DNA from: Mixophyes australis
Lineage: Eukaryota; Chordata; Amphibia; Anura; Limnodynastidae
DNA: 64,000 nucleotides
Assembly (NCBI GenBank): GCA_036250195.1
Contig: JAVHZZ010000011.1
Span: 58,470,919 to 58,534,918 of the forward strand
Direction of reading: 5' to 3'
In this document: positions 32,306 to 45,114 of the stretch, in pieces
Layout of the letters: each line of letters opens with the position of its first letter
Position numbering within the stretch: the stretch's first letter is position 1
Program-made: the position numbers and the translations under genes
The notes under the pieces: generated by a model
What the model was told of the DNA's origin: nothing
The model's input: the letters and a program-made list of their open reading frames with translations, nothing else
Databases searched by the model: none

Positions 32306-32639
32306 GATGATGAGAATACTTTTGAAATCATCCTTTGTTGGGACTCCCTCACATTGCAGATAGCCAGTTAATGAATTACTGATTAGGTATATATAGTACA
32401 GTAGGTATTATGTTTGCACCTTATGGGACCTTCAAAATCTCAGAAAATGAGCTAAGGACTTGGTTTTCCAAGCTGGCTTTCAAATGTTTTTGCAAAAATA
32501 AAAACACATCTGCCACTATAATCTGCAAATGATTTTTAAGCCAAGGTCAGCAAGTTACAGCACTGGGGTCAAGAGTTGGAGAGCTTGAATCAAAAACCGG
32601 CATTAATGTTCTGAACTTTCTCAATAAATCATTTAGGAA
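32306..32639. other. No gene recognised
   Basis: AT-rich DNA between the SINE and hAT fragments. Nothing can be named. Confidence 0.4.
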
Positions 32640-33320
32640 AGTAAATGTTCAGCAGCCAAATGTACCCAATTTGGTACCGGGGCCACAATATCTCCTCCAA
32701 CTGGTCTAAATTCCACTGCACATATGGCTGCTCCTACATCCTCTGCAGCATATAGACTGAGGGTGTAGTTCGAGCGCGTCACTACCTCTTGTTTTCGACG
32801 AACATGGTACAGAGCATTCATCATTGAGATCCCATCAAGTATGTCACAGACAGACAGCGTCGAAGTGTTATTTGTTGACTTTGGGAACAAAAAAAACTGT
32901 CCCTGTTGCAAATCTTCGTGCAATGAAGAGTGACTTTTTCATTTAAAGGCTCAAGCTTTCAAGTGTAGTGTTTATAACATCATTACACCAACAGGTAAAA
33001 ATCCTTTTAATTGGGATAATGGAGCCACAAAGGAAATTGCCCATATGTAATGCCCGCACAATGTTACTGGCGTTGTCTGACACCACAAATCCCCTGGAGA
33101 GTCTAAGTGGGGTAAGCCATCAACCGTCTAAATCCCACTCCACTGATGGCGGACAACGGACGCACTTCTAACACCAACATAGCTGTTAAGGCCGCAGTTA
33201 TCCACTTTGCCATAGGATGACTACTGTCGTACTTTGTGCTCATGGCAAACAACTGTTGGACGGTCACATAATGCCAAAAAAAGATTTGCAAGATGGAATT
33301 GTCCTTGGGCCCTCCCACTC
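32640..33320 (-). pseudogene. Internally deleted hAT transposase fragments
   Basis: Minus-strand pieces resemble parts of the larger hAT gene at 33475-36570. 32690-32830 matches the area around 34510-34600. 33010-33115 matches about 34770-34855. 33115-33300 matches about 35215-35400, including the AMSTKYDSSHPMAK and RPLSAISGVGFRRLM segments. The joins show internal deletions, so this is a deletion derivative or a scrambled second copy in the same orientation. Confidence 0.7.
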
Positions 33321-33355
33321 ACCCTGATTTTGTTGAAATAGGACATGCGCACTTT

Positions 33356-33419
33356 AACAAACCAATCATTTCAGCGACAGGGCCTACCAAACAACTGTGG
33401 CTGAAATGATTGGTTTGTT
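33356..33419. repeat. Perfect 20-bp hairpin in the hAT 3' region
   Basis: aacaaaccaatcatttcagc (33356-33375) is the exact reverse complement of gctgaaatgattggtttgtt (33400-33419), with a 24-nt loop. It lies about 55 bp beyond the transposase stop. It may be a terminator, a subterminal transposase-binding repeat or a small element inside. Confidence 0.85.
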
Positions 33420-33474
33420 TGGGCCCCCACACCAAAAAAGCTATTCATCTCTCCCTGTACAAACTAAACAGGCT

Positions 33475-35469
33475 CTATTGAGGCAAGATGTCGTCCTCAT
33501 CCTCATCCTCTGATTCCTCTCCCCCTTCAGTGTGTACTTCCTCATCCTCACACATTATCAATTCGTCCCCGCTGCACTCCACAACCACAAGTCCCTCTAT
33601 AGGATCTGGAGGCCAGTGCTGTATTTGATTGAGGAATTGATAATTCATTTTTATGAACATCATTTTTTCAACGTTCTGCGGAAGCAACCTCCTTCGCCGC
33701 TCACTGACCAGGTTCCCCGCTGCACTAAAAACTCTTTCCGAGTACACACTGGAGGGGGGACAACTCCGGTAAAATAGAGCCAGTTTGTACAGGGGCTCCC
33801 AAACTGCCTTTTTTTCCTGCCAGTAACAATATGGACTGTCTGACATGTCTATTTGGATGGTGTCAGAAAAAGAATCCTCCACCATTTTTTCTATTGTGAC
33901 AGCATCCAATGCAGCGACAGTAGACATGTCTGCAATGGTTGGCAGGTCCTTCAGTCCGGACCAGATGTTGTCTGCATCCCCGCTAGTGGGTCTTTTAGGA
34001 AAACTGAGCTTTTTTCCTCGCAGCCTTAGGTGTGGAAGAAAATGAAGGTGGAGCTGTTGGCATGTCACGGTCCTCTTCAGAGGACAATTTCCTGACCAGC
34101 AGGTCTTTGCACCTCTGTAGACTTGTGTCCGCCGGAAACAGAGACACAACATACGCTTTAAACCGAGGATCGAGCACGGTGGCCAGAATGTATTCCTCTG
34201 ACTTTAAAAGAGTGACCACCCTCGGATCCTGGCAAAGCGTACGAAGGGCTTCATCCACAAGAGCTACATGCTTGGTGGAATTGCAATGGTTTACCAGCTC
34301 CTCCCTCACTTTCTCCAGCTGCTTCTGCAACAACATGATCAGGGGAATCACCTGACTCAAGCTGGCAGTGTCGGAACTGACTTCTCGTGTGGCAAGTTCA
34401 AATGGCTGGAGAACCTTGCACAACACGGAAACCAGTCTCCACTGCGCTTGACTCAGGCGCATCCCCACTCCTTTTCCTATGTCGTAGGTGGCTGTATAGG
34501 CTTAAATGGCCTTTTGCTGCTCCTCCATCCTCTGCAGCATATAGAGGGTGGAGTTCCAGCGCGTCACAACCTCTTGTTTGAGGTGATGGCAGGGCAGGTT
34601 CAGCCTTTTTTGATGTTACTCGAGTCTGCGGTAGGCACTGGCAGAATGCCGAAAGTTTCCAGCAATTTTGCGGGCCACCGCAAGCATCTCCTGCACACCC
34701 CTGTCACTCTTCAGGTAATGCTGCACCACCAAATTAACAGTGTGGGCAAAACATGGAACGTGCTGGAAATTGCCCATATGTAATGCCCGCACAATGTTAC
34801 TGGCATTGTCTGACACCAGAAATCCCCAGGAGAGTGTAAGATGGGTAAGCCACTCCGAGATTATTTCCCTCAGTTTTTCTAAGAGGTTGTCAGCGTTGTG
34901 CCTCTTACTAAAACCTGTGATACACAACGTTGCCTGCCTTGCACGAGCAGCCGTTGTGGAGATGCTGCTACTGATGCAGCTGCTGCTGTTGCTGCGGAAG
35001 GCGATGCATCTACCCAGTGGGCTGTCACAGTCATATAGTCCTTAGTTTGCCCTGAACCACTTGTCCACATGTCCGTGGTTAAGTGGACAGTGGGTACATA
35101 CGCATTTTTCAGAGTACTGAGGACACTTGTTCTTACTTCTCTGTACATCTTTGGTATCGCCTGCCTAGTGAAGTGGAATCTCGACGGGATTTGGTACCGG
35201 GGACACAATAGCTCCATCAACCGTCTAAATCCCACTCCACTGATGGCGGACACCGGACGCACGTCTAACACCAACATTGCTGTTATTGACGCAGTTATCT
35301 GCTTTGCCATAGGATGACTAGTGTCGTACTTGGTGCTCATGGCAAATGACTGTTGGACGGTCAATTGTTTGGTGAAAGACGTAGCGGTCTTACGACTTCC
35401 CCTCTGGGAAGATGACCGACTACCAGCAGCAACAGCAGCAGTGGCAGTAGTAGGCGTACCGCTGCAGGA
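33475..35469 (-). pseudogene. hAT transposase, catalytic and dimerisation parts
   Basis: Segments in order on the minus strand: RPVSAISGVGFRRLM; LTTDMWTS with a catalytic Asp; VSDNASNIVRAL and CFAHTVNLVVQ (second Asp and the C-x2-H motif); YILATVLDPRFKA; and near the end PPSSVYSERVFSAAGNLVS, the hAT C-terminal dimerisation motif. Frames change near 34900-34990, again between about 34616 and 34468, and near 34010, so the protein is not made whole. The acidic C-terminus ends at 33475. hAT transposases cut out the element and leave 8-bp target duplications. Confidence 0.85.
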
Positions 35470-36570
35470 TTACTCGGATGAATCCCGTATTGAAGAGGAC
35501 TCAGTCTGGCTGGTGACATGGCCTGCAGGACTATCTCTGATGGAGATCGTGGAGGAAGTTGACGAGGAGGGTGTTGGTGGTATGTATCCAACAGGACCAA
35601 GGGATTTAGGTGTCCCTGGACTGCTGACGGTCCTAGCCACAGGTCCTGAACTAAAGACTGAATTATGAAGGTTCTTCATGTGACGTATAAGTGAGGATGT
35701 CCCTAGGTGGCCAAGATCCTTACCCCTGCTTATTTGAGCTTTACATAAGCTACATATGGCCATACATTTGCTGTCCGGATTTGGATAAAAATAACTCCAG
35801 ACAGAAGAGGTGGATTTTTTGGTCTTCTGACCAGTCATGACGATGGGCTTTTTCATCCCATGGACAACAACTGTTTCCCCCCCTGGTGGCTCATTTATGA
35901 TAACCACATCAGCATCCTCTTCGTCAAGTTCCTCCTCAGCGCCAGCTACATCAATATCCTCCTCCCGGTGTACAACATTCACACCTTCATTATCCAAATC
36001 TGTAACTGGACTGTGGGCGATCCTTCCAGCATATGCAAAGGGCGTGCTGCAAATGGTTGAAGGAGCCACCTCTTCCCGTACAGTGATGGGAAGGTCAGGC
36101 TTCGCAACCACAAAAACCCTTGGACTCGCTGTTCTTGGACTAGTTGTTGATGACAGCTTAAGTCTCTTAAACTTGTTAGAGGGGGGGGGGGGGGGGCGAG
36201 AAGTGCTTAGATCCATGGGTGAAGCTGAACCACTAGTCATGAACACGGGCCAGGGCCTAAGCCGTTCCTTGCCACTCCGTGTGGTAAATGGCATATTGGC
36301 AAGATTACGTTTCTCCTCAGATGATTTTAATTTTCTTTTTTTGCTAATTTTTGGGAACTTTGGGTTTTTGGATTTTACATGCCCTCTACTAGGAGATTGG
36401 GCATCGGCCTTGGCAGACGACGTTGATGGCATTTCATCATCTATGTCATGACTAGTGGCAGCAGCTTCAGCATTAGGAGGAAGTATGTCTTGCTCTTTCC
36501 CTACTTTATCCTCCAAATTTTTGTACTCCATTATATGCAGCACGAATGAGTGTACCCCTAAACCACACAC
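35470..36570 (-). pseudogene. hAT N-terminal region with BED zinc finger
   Basis: 366 codons. Residues 76-82 are a basic cluster (KKRKLK) and 203-222 are acidic. A BED finger lies at about 250-305: W258, C273-x2-C276 and H297-x4-H302. BED fingers bind the ends of hAT elements. The frame ends at TAA 35470-35472, but translation beyond it in the same frame continues the transposase, so this is one nonsense codon rather than a natural end. A G16 run (36181-36196) encodes a proline stretch. Confidence 0.82.
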
Positions 36571-36576
36571 ACTTTG

Positions 36577-36760
36577 GAAATGCTTAAAAATTGAACGTAT
36601 TAAATGTAATATAGATTGCAGTACATATTCCCTGGAACTGCTTAAAGAATGAACGTATTAAATGTAATATAGATTGCAGTACCTATTATCTGGAACTGCT
36701 TAAAGAATGAACGTAGTAAATGTAATATAGATTGCAGTACCTATTCTTTAGAACTGCTTT
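36577..36760. repeat. 58-bp tandem repeat, about 3 units
   Basis: ggaactgcttaaagaatgaa units start at about 36634, 36692 and 36750, with a partial earlier copy at 36577. They lie just upstream of the hAT ORF on the minus strand, in the leader. Confidence 0.9.
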
Positions 36761-36867
36761 AATATTATTTTTTTTAATAATTTTGTATAATTTTTAAAAT
36801 AATTTTTTTTTAGCAATTTTAAAGAGAATTTAATAATTATAAAATTTGTATGGACTTAGCACAATAA

Positions 36868-38385
36868 AGCACAGGACAAAAGCACCACTGGACTCAGCAA
36901 GGACAGAGCACCACTGGACTCAGCAAGGACAGAGCACAGGACAAAAGCACCACTGGACTCAGCAAGGACAGAGCACAGGACAAAAGCACCACTGGACTCA
37001 GCAAGGACAGAGCACAGGACAAAAGCAGCACTGGACTCAGCAAGGACAGAGCACAGGACAAAAGCACCACTGGACTCAGCAAGGACAGAGCACAGGACAA
37101 AAGCACCACTGGACTCAGCAAGGACAGAGCACAGGACAAAAGCAGCACTGGACTCAGCAAGGACAGAGCACAGGACAAAAGCAGCACTGGACTCAGCAAG
37201 GACAGAGCACAGGACAAAAGCACCACTGGACTCAGCAAGGACAGAGCACAGGACAAAAGCACCACTGGACTCAGCAAGGACAGAGCACAGGACAAAAGCA
37301 CCACTGGACTCAGCAAGGACAGAGCACAGGACAAAAGCACCACTGGACTCAGCAAGGACAGAGCACAGGACAAAAGCACCACTGGACTCAGCAAGGACAG
37401 AGCACAGGACAAAAGCACCACTGGACTCAGCAAGGACAGAGCACAGGACAAAAGCACCACTGGACACAGCAAGGACAGAGCACAGGACAAAAGCACCACT
37501 GGACACAGCAAGGACAGAGCACAGGACAAAAGCACCACTGGACTCAGCAAGGACAGAGCACAGGACAAAAGCACCACTGGACTCAGCAAGGACAGAGCAC
37601 AGGACAAAAGCACCACTGGACTCAGCAAGGACAGAGCACAGGACAAAAGCACCACTGGACTCAGCAAGGACAGAGCACAGGACAAAAGCACCACTGGACT
37701 CAGCAAGGACAGAGCACAGGACAAAAGCACCACTGGACTCAGCAAGGACAGAGCACAGGACAAAAGCACCACTGGACTCAGCAAGGACAGAGCACAGGAC
37801 AAAAGCACCACTGGACTCAGCAAGGACAGAGCACAGGACAAAAGCACCACTGGACTCAGCAAGGACAGAGCACAGGACAAAAGCACCACTGGACTCAGCA
37901 AGGACAGAGCACAGGACAAAAGCACCACTGGACTCAGCAAGGACAGAGCACAGGACAAAAGCACCACTGGACTCAGCAAGGACAGAGCACAGGACAAAAG
38001 CACCACTGGACTCAGCAAGGACAGAGCACAGGACAAAAGCACCACTGGACTCAGCAAGGACAGAGCACAGGACAAAAGCACCACTGGACTCAGCAAGGAC
38101 AGAGCACAGGACAAAAGCACCACTGGACTCAGCAAGGACAGAGCACAGGACAAAAGCACCACTGGACTCAGCAAGGACAGAGCACAGGACAAAAGCACCA
38201 CTGGACTCAGCAAGGACAGAGCACAGGACAAAAGCACCACTGGACTCAGCAAGGACAGAGCACAGGACAAAAGCACCACTGGACTCAGCAAGGACAGAGC
38301 ACAGGACAAAAGCACCACTGGACTCAGCAAGGACAGAGCACTGGACACAGGCATAAAGCACCACTGGACTCAGCAAGGACAGAGG
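36868..38385. repeat. 39-bp minisatellite, about 37 units
   Basis: The unit is aaaagcaccactggactcag followed by caaggacagagcacaggac. Nearly all units are identical. A few early units have agcagcac instead of agcaccac, and two adjacent units (about 37460-37510) have ggacacagc. The first and last units are imperfect, as expected for array edges. As 39 is a multiple of 3, long frames are open on both strands. Confidence 0.97.
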
Positions 38386-38640
38386 ACTGATCACGCAGGA
38401 GCACCACTACCCTACACACCCTCCCTCTTCCCTGATGTCAGGCGAAATGAAGATGGCGGCCGCAAGGTGAGTATTTATGACATCCGAGTATCGCGAGATC
38501 CGACGCGAGACTTGGATGTCATAGCCTCGTTTCGGATTCCTTTGGCGGCCGTAAGTACCCGAACAGTGCTCGAATCCCGTCGGATCCGCGCTGTTCGGGT
38601 GGGCTCGGATTAGCGGAATCCGAGCCCGCTCATCCTTAGT

Positions 38641-39599
38641 CTGATTATGGGCAATTTTAAAAAATATACAAAAGCCTAACCCTTTTCTGATAATGCGAAG
38701 GCACAGTGGCTGGCACCCGCCCAGTGCTTCACAGAACAACTAAGATCAATGGTCATTCCAGTGCTTATTTCAATAGGCAGATATTTATGCAAAGAGCCTA
38801 AGACTGTAGTAGTGTGTGCACTGTCTGCTGTTTGTCTGTATAGTAATGTTTAGTAATACAAGACACAGTGAATATTGCTAACTATTACCTCAGTCACAGA
38901 ACAACACCCTGATATCCTTGTAAATACATGATAACACATTATCTAGTTAGACTAGTGATGGATGTTCAAGCGCTCATTTGTCTCAATAACTTCACTACAC
39001 AGTAATGTTTTAATAATTCACAATGGTCTGAGCCTGGCCAAACAGTCAAAATCTATACAAAAGGTCAGTCAGTATGGGATTTTGTACGAATCTGCCATTG
39101 TGTTTGTTTGCTACTGAACACTTGCATGTCTACACTTTTACAGAGGCCAGGTCAGTAGGCAGACGCTCCCCTACAGTAGTTTATTTAAACTAAGCTAATT
39201 CAGGTAATTGAAATTATGCCAAACCTGAAAACACATTTATTTATGTCTGTTTGTACAGTTTGATAATACACAGACAGTTACCCATTTAGCAGAAGTGACA
39301 ACTATGAAGCCTCAGAATACTATGAAAACATTACCTACAGTGTATTTGTTGATGTTACAGTGACTCGTGTCCAAACACAGTATGGTGTTGAGCACAACTC
39401 AGAGATTGAGTTGAACCCAGACATTAAACATTCACAGGACTAATGTGTGCTAGGGTAGATACTCTAGGATGAGATGGGGAACCAAAGTACATCTTAAATG
39501 GTGTTGAGTCAGTTTTGGCTGAAATTAAACGTTGCTTTAAATATATTAGCTTCGTCGGTCTAAACTTACCCGCTATCTTCAAAAATGCTCCTGCAGTGC
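38641..39599. other. No gene recognised
   Basis: Unremarkable AT-rich DNA without sustained ORFs or clear repeats. Confidence 0.45.
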
Positions 39600-41917
39600 A
39601 GAACGGTTTTGGAGAAAGTCACGCACCCATGCTGACTTCCTCCACTTCAAGTTCATGCTTGCCTCTTATAGTTCGGCCCTTTCCCTCTGTAAACAATCTT
39701 TCTTCAAAGCTCTCATTTCTTCCCAATCATCCAATCCCCGTCGGCTTTTTGCCACCTTCAACTCCCTCCTCTCCCCTCCCCCTCTCTCACTCCCCACCAC
39801 GCTCTCTCCTGTTCGACTTTGCTATCCACTTCACCTCCAAGATTGAGTCTATACGTCATGACATCTCCCAGCAGTCCCTTCTTACCCCACCCTCTCCCCC
39901 CACCATGCCCATTCTGTCCCCCTTCTCACCCTCCTCTGCTGCTATCTCCTTTCTCCCCTCCCCTCCAGTTAGCTCATCCTCCTTCTCTTAGTTCACTCCG
40001 CTATCTGCAGATGAAGTCCATACCCTTCTCTCTTCCTCTCCCCCCTCCACTTGCACACAGGACCCAATCCCCTCCCACCTCCTCCGCTCCCTCTCTCCCG
40101 AAGCCTGCTCCCACCTTGCACACCTCCTCAACCTCTCCCTCTCCTCTGGAATCTTCCCCTCCTCTTTTAAACATGCTCTTGTCTCCCCCATACTCAAGAA
40201 ACCGTCCCTTGATCCCACCTCTCTCTCTCTAATTACCGCCCTATTTCGCTTCTTCCTTTTGCCTCCAAACTCCTTGAACAGGTTGTCTACAACCGTCTCA
40301 CCTCCTTTCTTTCCTCTCACTCACTACTTGACCCGCTCCAATCTGGTTTTCGCCCCCTCCACTCCACTGAAACTGCCCTCACTAAGGTCACTAATGACCA
40401 TCTCCTCGCTAAATCCAATAGACACTACTCCCTTCTTATCCTTCTTGACCTCTCTCCTGCCTCCGATACCGTTGACCACGCACTCCTTTTGCAAACTCTC
40501 AAATCTTTAGGCCTATGTAACACCGTCCTCTCCTGGTTTTCCTCTTAACTCACCAACCGCTCCTTCTCAGTCTCTACTCATGATTCTACATCACCCCCTC
40601 TTCCCCTACCCGTTGGCGTTCCTCAAGGCTCTGTTCTTGGCCCCCTGCTTATCTCACGCTACACCTCCTCCCTTGGTGTCCTCATCCACTCCTGTGGCCT
40701 CCAGTACCACCTCTATGCTGATGATACCCAAATCTATCTTTCATCCCCTAACCTCTCCCCTTCCCTTCTGTCTCGTGCCTCCTCCTGTCTCTCGGCCATC
40801 TCATCTTGGATGTCCCAACGCTACCTTAAACTCAATATTTACAAGACCGAGCTTATAGTCTTCCCCCCTGCCAGGACTCTCCCACCTCCCCCCCTCTCTA
40901 TTTCTGTTAATGACACTACCCTCGTTTCTGTCCCCCAAGTCCGATGCCTTGGGGGTCATCCTTGATTCCTCCCTCTCATTTAAGCCTCACATTCTGTCCC
41001 TCTCAAAATCCTGTTATTTCCACCTTCGGAATATATCTAAGATACGTCCCTTTCTCACCACGGAGCCACGAAAACCCTTGTTCACTCGCTTATTATCTCT
41101 CGCCTTGACTACTGTAACCTTCTCTCTGGCCTACCTGATTCTCGCCTTGATCCTCTTAAGTCTATCCTCAATGCTGCTGCCTGCCTCATTTTTCTCTCCC
41201 GCCGCTCTATCTCTGCGGTCTCCCTCCAACAGTCACTACATTGGCTCCCCATACCCTACAGAATTAAATTTAAACTCCTCACCCTCACCTTTAAAGCTGT
41301 TTGTCAATCTTCCCCTCCCTACATCTCCAATCTCATCTCTACTTACACTCCTACCCGTCCCCTCCACTGTGCCTCTGACCGCCGCCTCACTACTTCACGG
41401 ATCACCTCCTCTCACGCTCGTCTTCAGGACTTTGCGCGGGCTGCTCCCCTGCTGTGGAACAATCTTCCACGTTCCATCAGGTTAGCATCTACTCTCAAAG
41501 GCTTTAAGCGTGCCCTTAAGACTCATTTCTTTATTCAAGTCTATCAGTCCTCCTAACTTTCTTGTCCTGGCTCTCTCCCCTAGTTAGTACCACCCTTTAT
41601 GTGTCTCCCCCTTCCCTTTAGGTTGTTAGCTCTCATGAGCAGGGCCCTCTCTCCTTGTGTGCTCCTTCTACTGTTCCTTCACCCTCTGTACCTCTTGGCC
41701 TGCTTCGCTAGCCCTGTTTTCCCTGTTTTATTAAGCTTCAGCCTTCTTCTTGCTGATTTCTACCATCCCTTTCACTATCTGTCAGATATAATCTGATTTG
41801 CTTTACCCTGTCACCTGTGTTTGTATATATTTGTGTATCATGTTGTGTCTTGGTTCTGGTGTCTGTATATGTAATGTACGGCGCTGCGGACCCTTTGTGG
41901 CGCCTTATAAGTCAAAG

Positions 41918-41950
<33 letters not shown>

Positions 41951-41951
41951 T
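39600..41951 (+). mobile_element. L2/CR1-type LINE, 5'-truncated and mutated
   Basis: Translated pieces in shifting frames give a non-LTR reverse transcriptase. They include [52 protein letters not shown] (the YADD box at 40713-40724) and [18 protein letters not shown]-terminal segment with LQDFARAAPLLWNNLP follows. The 3' UTR ends gtacggcgctgcggaccc and an (ATA)n tail at about 41917-41951, the usual tail of L2/CR1 elements. There are many stops and frame changes, and the 5' boundary is estimated. The upstream endonuclease domain is not present. Confidence 0.85.
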
Positions 41952-43452
41952 TAGGGCAATCCTTAGGGAATAATGTGAAGGTTGGTATGAAGGTTAGACC
42001 TTTTTAAACTATCATTGTCAACATTTGGGTGGAATGCTTGGCCTGACCAATGTGATTGTTTAAATCATTAGTTATTTGCACTCCTTTACATTGTGACTTG
42101 GTTGTGCACAGTTCACATTTGAAATATAGGTATTGATTTCATTTTGAACACAGTTCCTCTAGGTTCCAGGATGACTATGCAGCCATGGTATATTCCATAC
42201 CAAGTAGCTACTTAATCCCCAAAAACTAAGCTTAGTGTATGCTGCAAATTTAAAACGCACTTTGGTGTAAAGCCCTATGCTTGGACATCTAGTAACGGAT
42301 TGTGTGCCAGAGGTCATTACTTACTGCTTGTATGACATTCTGGATGAGGGGCACTCTGCTGTGTGAGGACACTGAAATTGTTGCCTCATAGTGCTATGAT
42401 GTCTAACACTTGGAAAGTACTTGTGAATACCTTACATTTACACACATGTAGAAACAGACAATGTTGTTACTATGCCACAAAGTATCCCTAAAGATTATTT
42501 ACACACACACTGACAGATCCGACTTGAAGATATTCCCATCCTGATTGTGGCTTAATTTGGAGGCTTGACCTTTTCCGAGGCCACTAGCAATGTGAATGCT
42601 ATTGCCAAGCAATGAAAAATTCTGACACCAAGATCCAATCTGAAATTTGGATCCTAACTACTTGGAGCACAGCTTGTGAAGGCCACAAAACATGTGCAGT
42701 GTGTGCAGGCTAACAATGTGTGTCTTCAGACACATTTTAGTTGGCTAAAAAGTGTGTATCTGTGTGGGGCTGGAATGGAACATTGCATGCCTGGACCAAT
42801 AAACAATATAGGTGATGTGTAATATATCACAAATAGCTTACAAAGAAAATCCACACTGAAAAGGGAGGATAGTGTCATTATTTATCTGGTGTTCCAAAGT
42901 TGATTTAAAGGTAATGTGGAGACAGCCTCCAAAAATGGTCAACTTGCGTCTCACTCAAATGCATTGAACTAGATTAATTATGTGGGCTTTGTGGTTGCCA
43001 TTTGGCTGTGGGCCCGTTTTTAAACAATTGGGGCAGAAGTCTATTTTGGCCCTGTTTTGAAAAGGTCCAAGGCTAGGAAGTGTTGTGGACAACTATTCTA
43101 ACATTTAAGGGACAATTTTTAAACAGAGGAGAATTCAAAATGTAGAGGTTTGTGTTCACATACCATGTTGAACTTGCAGCATACAAAACCCAAACACTTG
43201 GCCAGAAAACAAGCAACCACACATACAAACCTAAAAAAAAACCATAATGGGAAATAGTTAAAAACCACTACAGAGAGTGGGTTTGTAGGCTACTGTCTGT
43301 CTGTGGAAAAGGACAAAATAACCACATATGCAATCAATATATTGTACAAGTAGACATGTGCTAAAATGGGCCCCAAAGCACTATGTAGGGATTGTTGTGT
43401 ATGACATACATGATTCAATACTTGCAACAAAATACATAGCAAAGAAGTCAGT
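41952..43452. other. No gene recognised
   Basis: Long AT-rich stretch with no motif, ORF or repeat I can name. The final 8 bases before 43461 (43453-43460) are the left target duplication of the next element. Confidence 0.45.
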
Positions 43453-43835
43453 GGTCTGTGCAGGGCCGCCATTAGGGGGTACGGGGGGTACACTTGTACC
43501 GGGCCCGGGGTCAGCAGGGGGCCCGGCGGCTCTCTTATACTTTCATTTTCATTCATTTGTTTTTGTTTTTTATGCATGTTGTTTTTCCTCCGACCATAAG
43601 GGGGCGCCCCGATGGCCGACAGTGAAGCAGTCCTGGAAGTAAATCACCAGGCTGCTTTTCACTGTTGGTTGGCTGCAGCACAAGCAGGAGGGAGAGAGAT
43701 ACCATGTAGCTCAACATCCTGGGGATCAGATAGGCTGCTCACAGCTCTTCTATTAGCAATGAGGAACAGACATCATTGTGAGAGGTGAGTTGACTCACAT
43801 ACAGGACTACAGAGCAGTTTTTAGTGTTTATAGTG

Positions 43836-44386
43836 TGTGGCATAATATTATCTGTGGGCATTACTGTGTGGCATAATATTATCTGTGGGCACTACTGTGT
43901 GGCATAATATTATCTGTGGGCACTACTGTGTGGCATAATATCTGTGGGCACTACTGTGTGGCATAATATTATCTGTGGGCACTACTGTGTGGCATAATAT
44001 TATCTGTGGGCACTACTGTGTGGCATAATATTATCTGTGGGCACTACTGTGGCATAATATTATCTGTGGGCACTACTGTGTGGCATAATATTATCTGTGG
44101 GCACTACTGTGTGGCATAATATTATCTGTGGGCACTACTGTGTGGTATAATATTATCTGTGGGCACTACTGTGTGGCATAATATCTGTGGGCACTACTGT
44201 GTGGCATAATATCTGTGGGCACTACTGTGTGGCATATTATCTGTGGGCACTACTGTGGCATAATATCTGTGGGCACTACTGTGTGGCATATTATCTGTGG
44301 GCACTACTGTGTGGCATAATATCTGTGGGCACTACTGTGTGGCATAATATCTGTGGGCACTACTGTGTGGCATATTATCATTTGGG
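43836..44386. repeat. 28/31-bp array in hAT copy 1
   Basis: Units gtgtggcataatattatctg + tgggcactact (31 bp) alternate with 28-bp forms that lack one att or aat. There are roughly 18 units here. The other copy has far more. Confidence 0.93.
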
Positions 44387-45000
44387 GGCAGTATTGTTTG
44401 GTGTTTGGTGTTATATGAACTTAAGGCGCTATTGTTTGGCGTTATATGAACTGGGGGCACTATTAGGCACCCTCCCTCTAGACGTTGCTGTACACGCCCT
44501 TCCGGCAACAAGCTGCGGCACAGAGTATCCCTCGCTCGGTGTCCCGGGGTGCACACCCTAATTAAGTGTTCTGCGCACTCCTATGGGTAAGTGAACTGAA
44601 CACTCTGAGAGAGTACTGAGCTAATATCAGATCATCATTGGCAACAGAATTTCCTTGTGGAGTAAATCTGCTTGCCAGCCTACTGCGTCATCTTTCTATA
44701 TCTTATAACATCCAAAATTGTATTTCATCCTCATTATCTGGTAGTATTTAAGGATTTTATTCTTGTTATGAGACCATGTTACACGTTTATGATCTGATTC
44801 TACTGCAGAACAGTGGTACTCTCACATCTGACAGTGCTGCTGTCCTTGCAATATTCCAGCACTGGCATCTTTCTTCTATTTCTCTACCTGGTCACTTTTA
44901 AGCAGGTACTGTAAGTAAATTCATTAGGTATTGAATGGATTATCCTGCAAATTTGGAAACTCACAGTTCCTTTCTGCAGAGCATTTACTTATTATTTTAA

Positions 45001-45110
45001 CTCTTTATCATCATCATTTATTTATTTATATCGCGCCAACATATTCCGTAGCACTTTACAATTGGGGGCAAACACAGTAATAAACAAACTGGGTAAAACA
45101 GACAAAGAGG
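45001..45110 (-). repeat. L2-type 3' end captured in the hAT element
   Basis: On the minus strand it reads ccccaattgtaaagtgctac, then ggcgcgatataaataaataa and a (GAT)n tail, like the tail of the LINE at 39600-41951 and its relatives. It is part of both hAT copies, so it was acquired before they spread. Confidence 0.75.
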
Positions 45111-45114
45111 TGAG

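Larger units (their letters stand above)
33321..38640 (-). mobile_element. BED-finger hAT transposon, broken
   Basis: Order on the minus strand: a GC-rich 5' part ending near 38640 (agcggaatccgagcccgctc), a 39-bp tandem array, a 58-bp repeat, a BED-finger ORF, transposase segments, and a 3' region with a perfect hairpin. The minus-strand 5' end reads GGATGAGCGGGCTCGG, close to hAT-Ac-type termini. I did not find a matching inverted end or 8-bp duplication at the left side, so the boundaries are approximate. Confidence 0.7.

Noticed and set aside
35837..36451. 204-codon plus-strand Ser-rich ORF
   Set aside because: Antisense shadow of the BED-finger hAT ORF.
36846..38394. Very long ORFs on both strands (about 514, 512 and 486 codons) of repeated 13-residue units
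   Set aside because: The 39-bp repeat has a period that is a multiple of three and lacks stops, so all such frames stay open. No start context, domain or conserved coding sign was seen.
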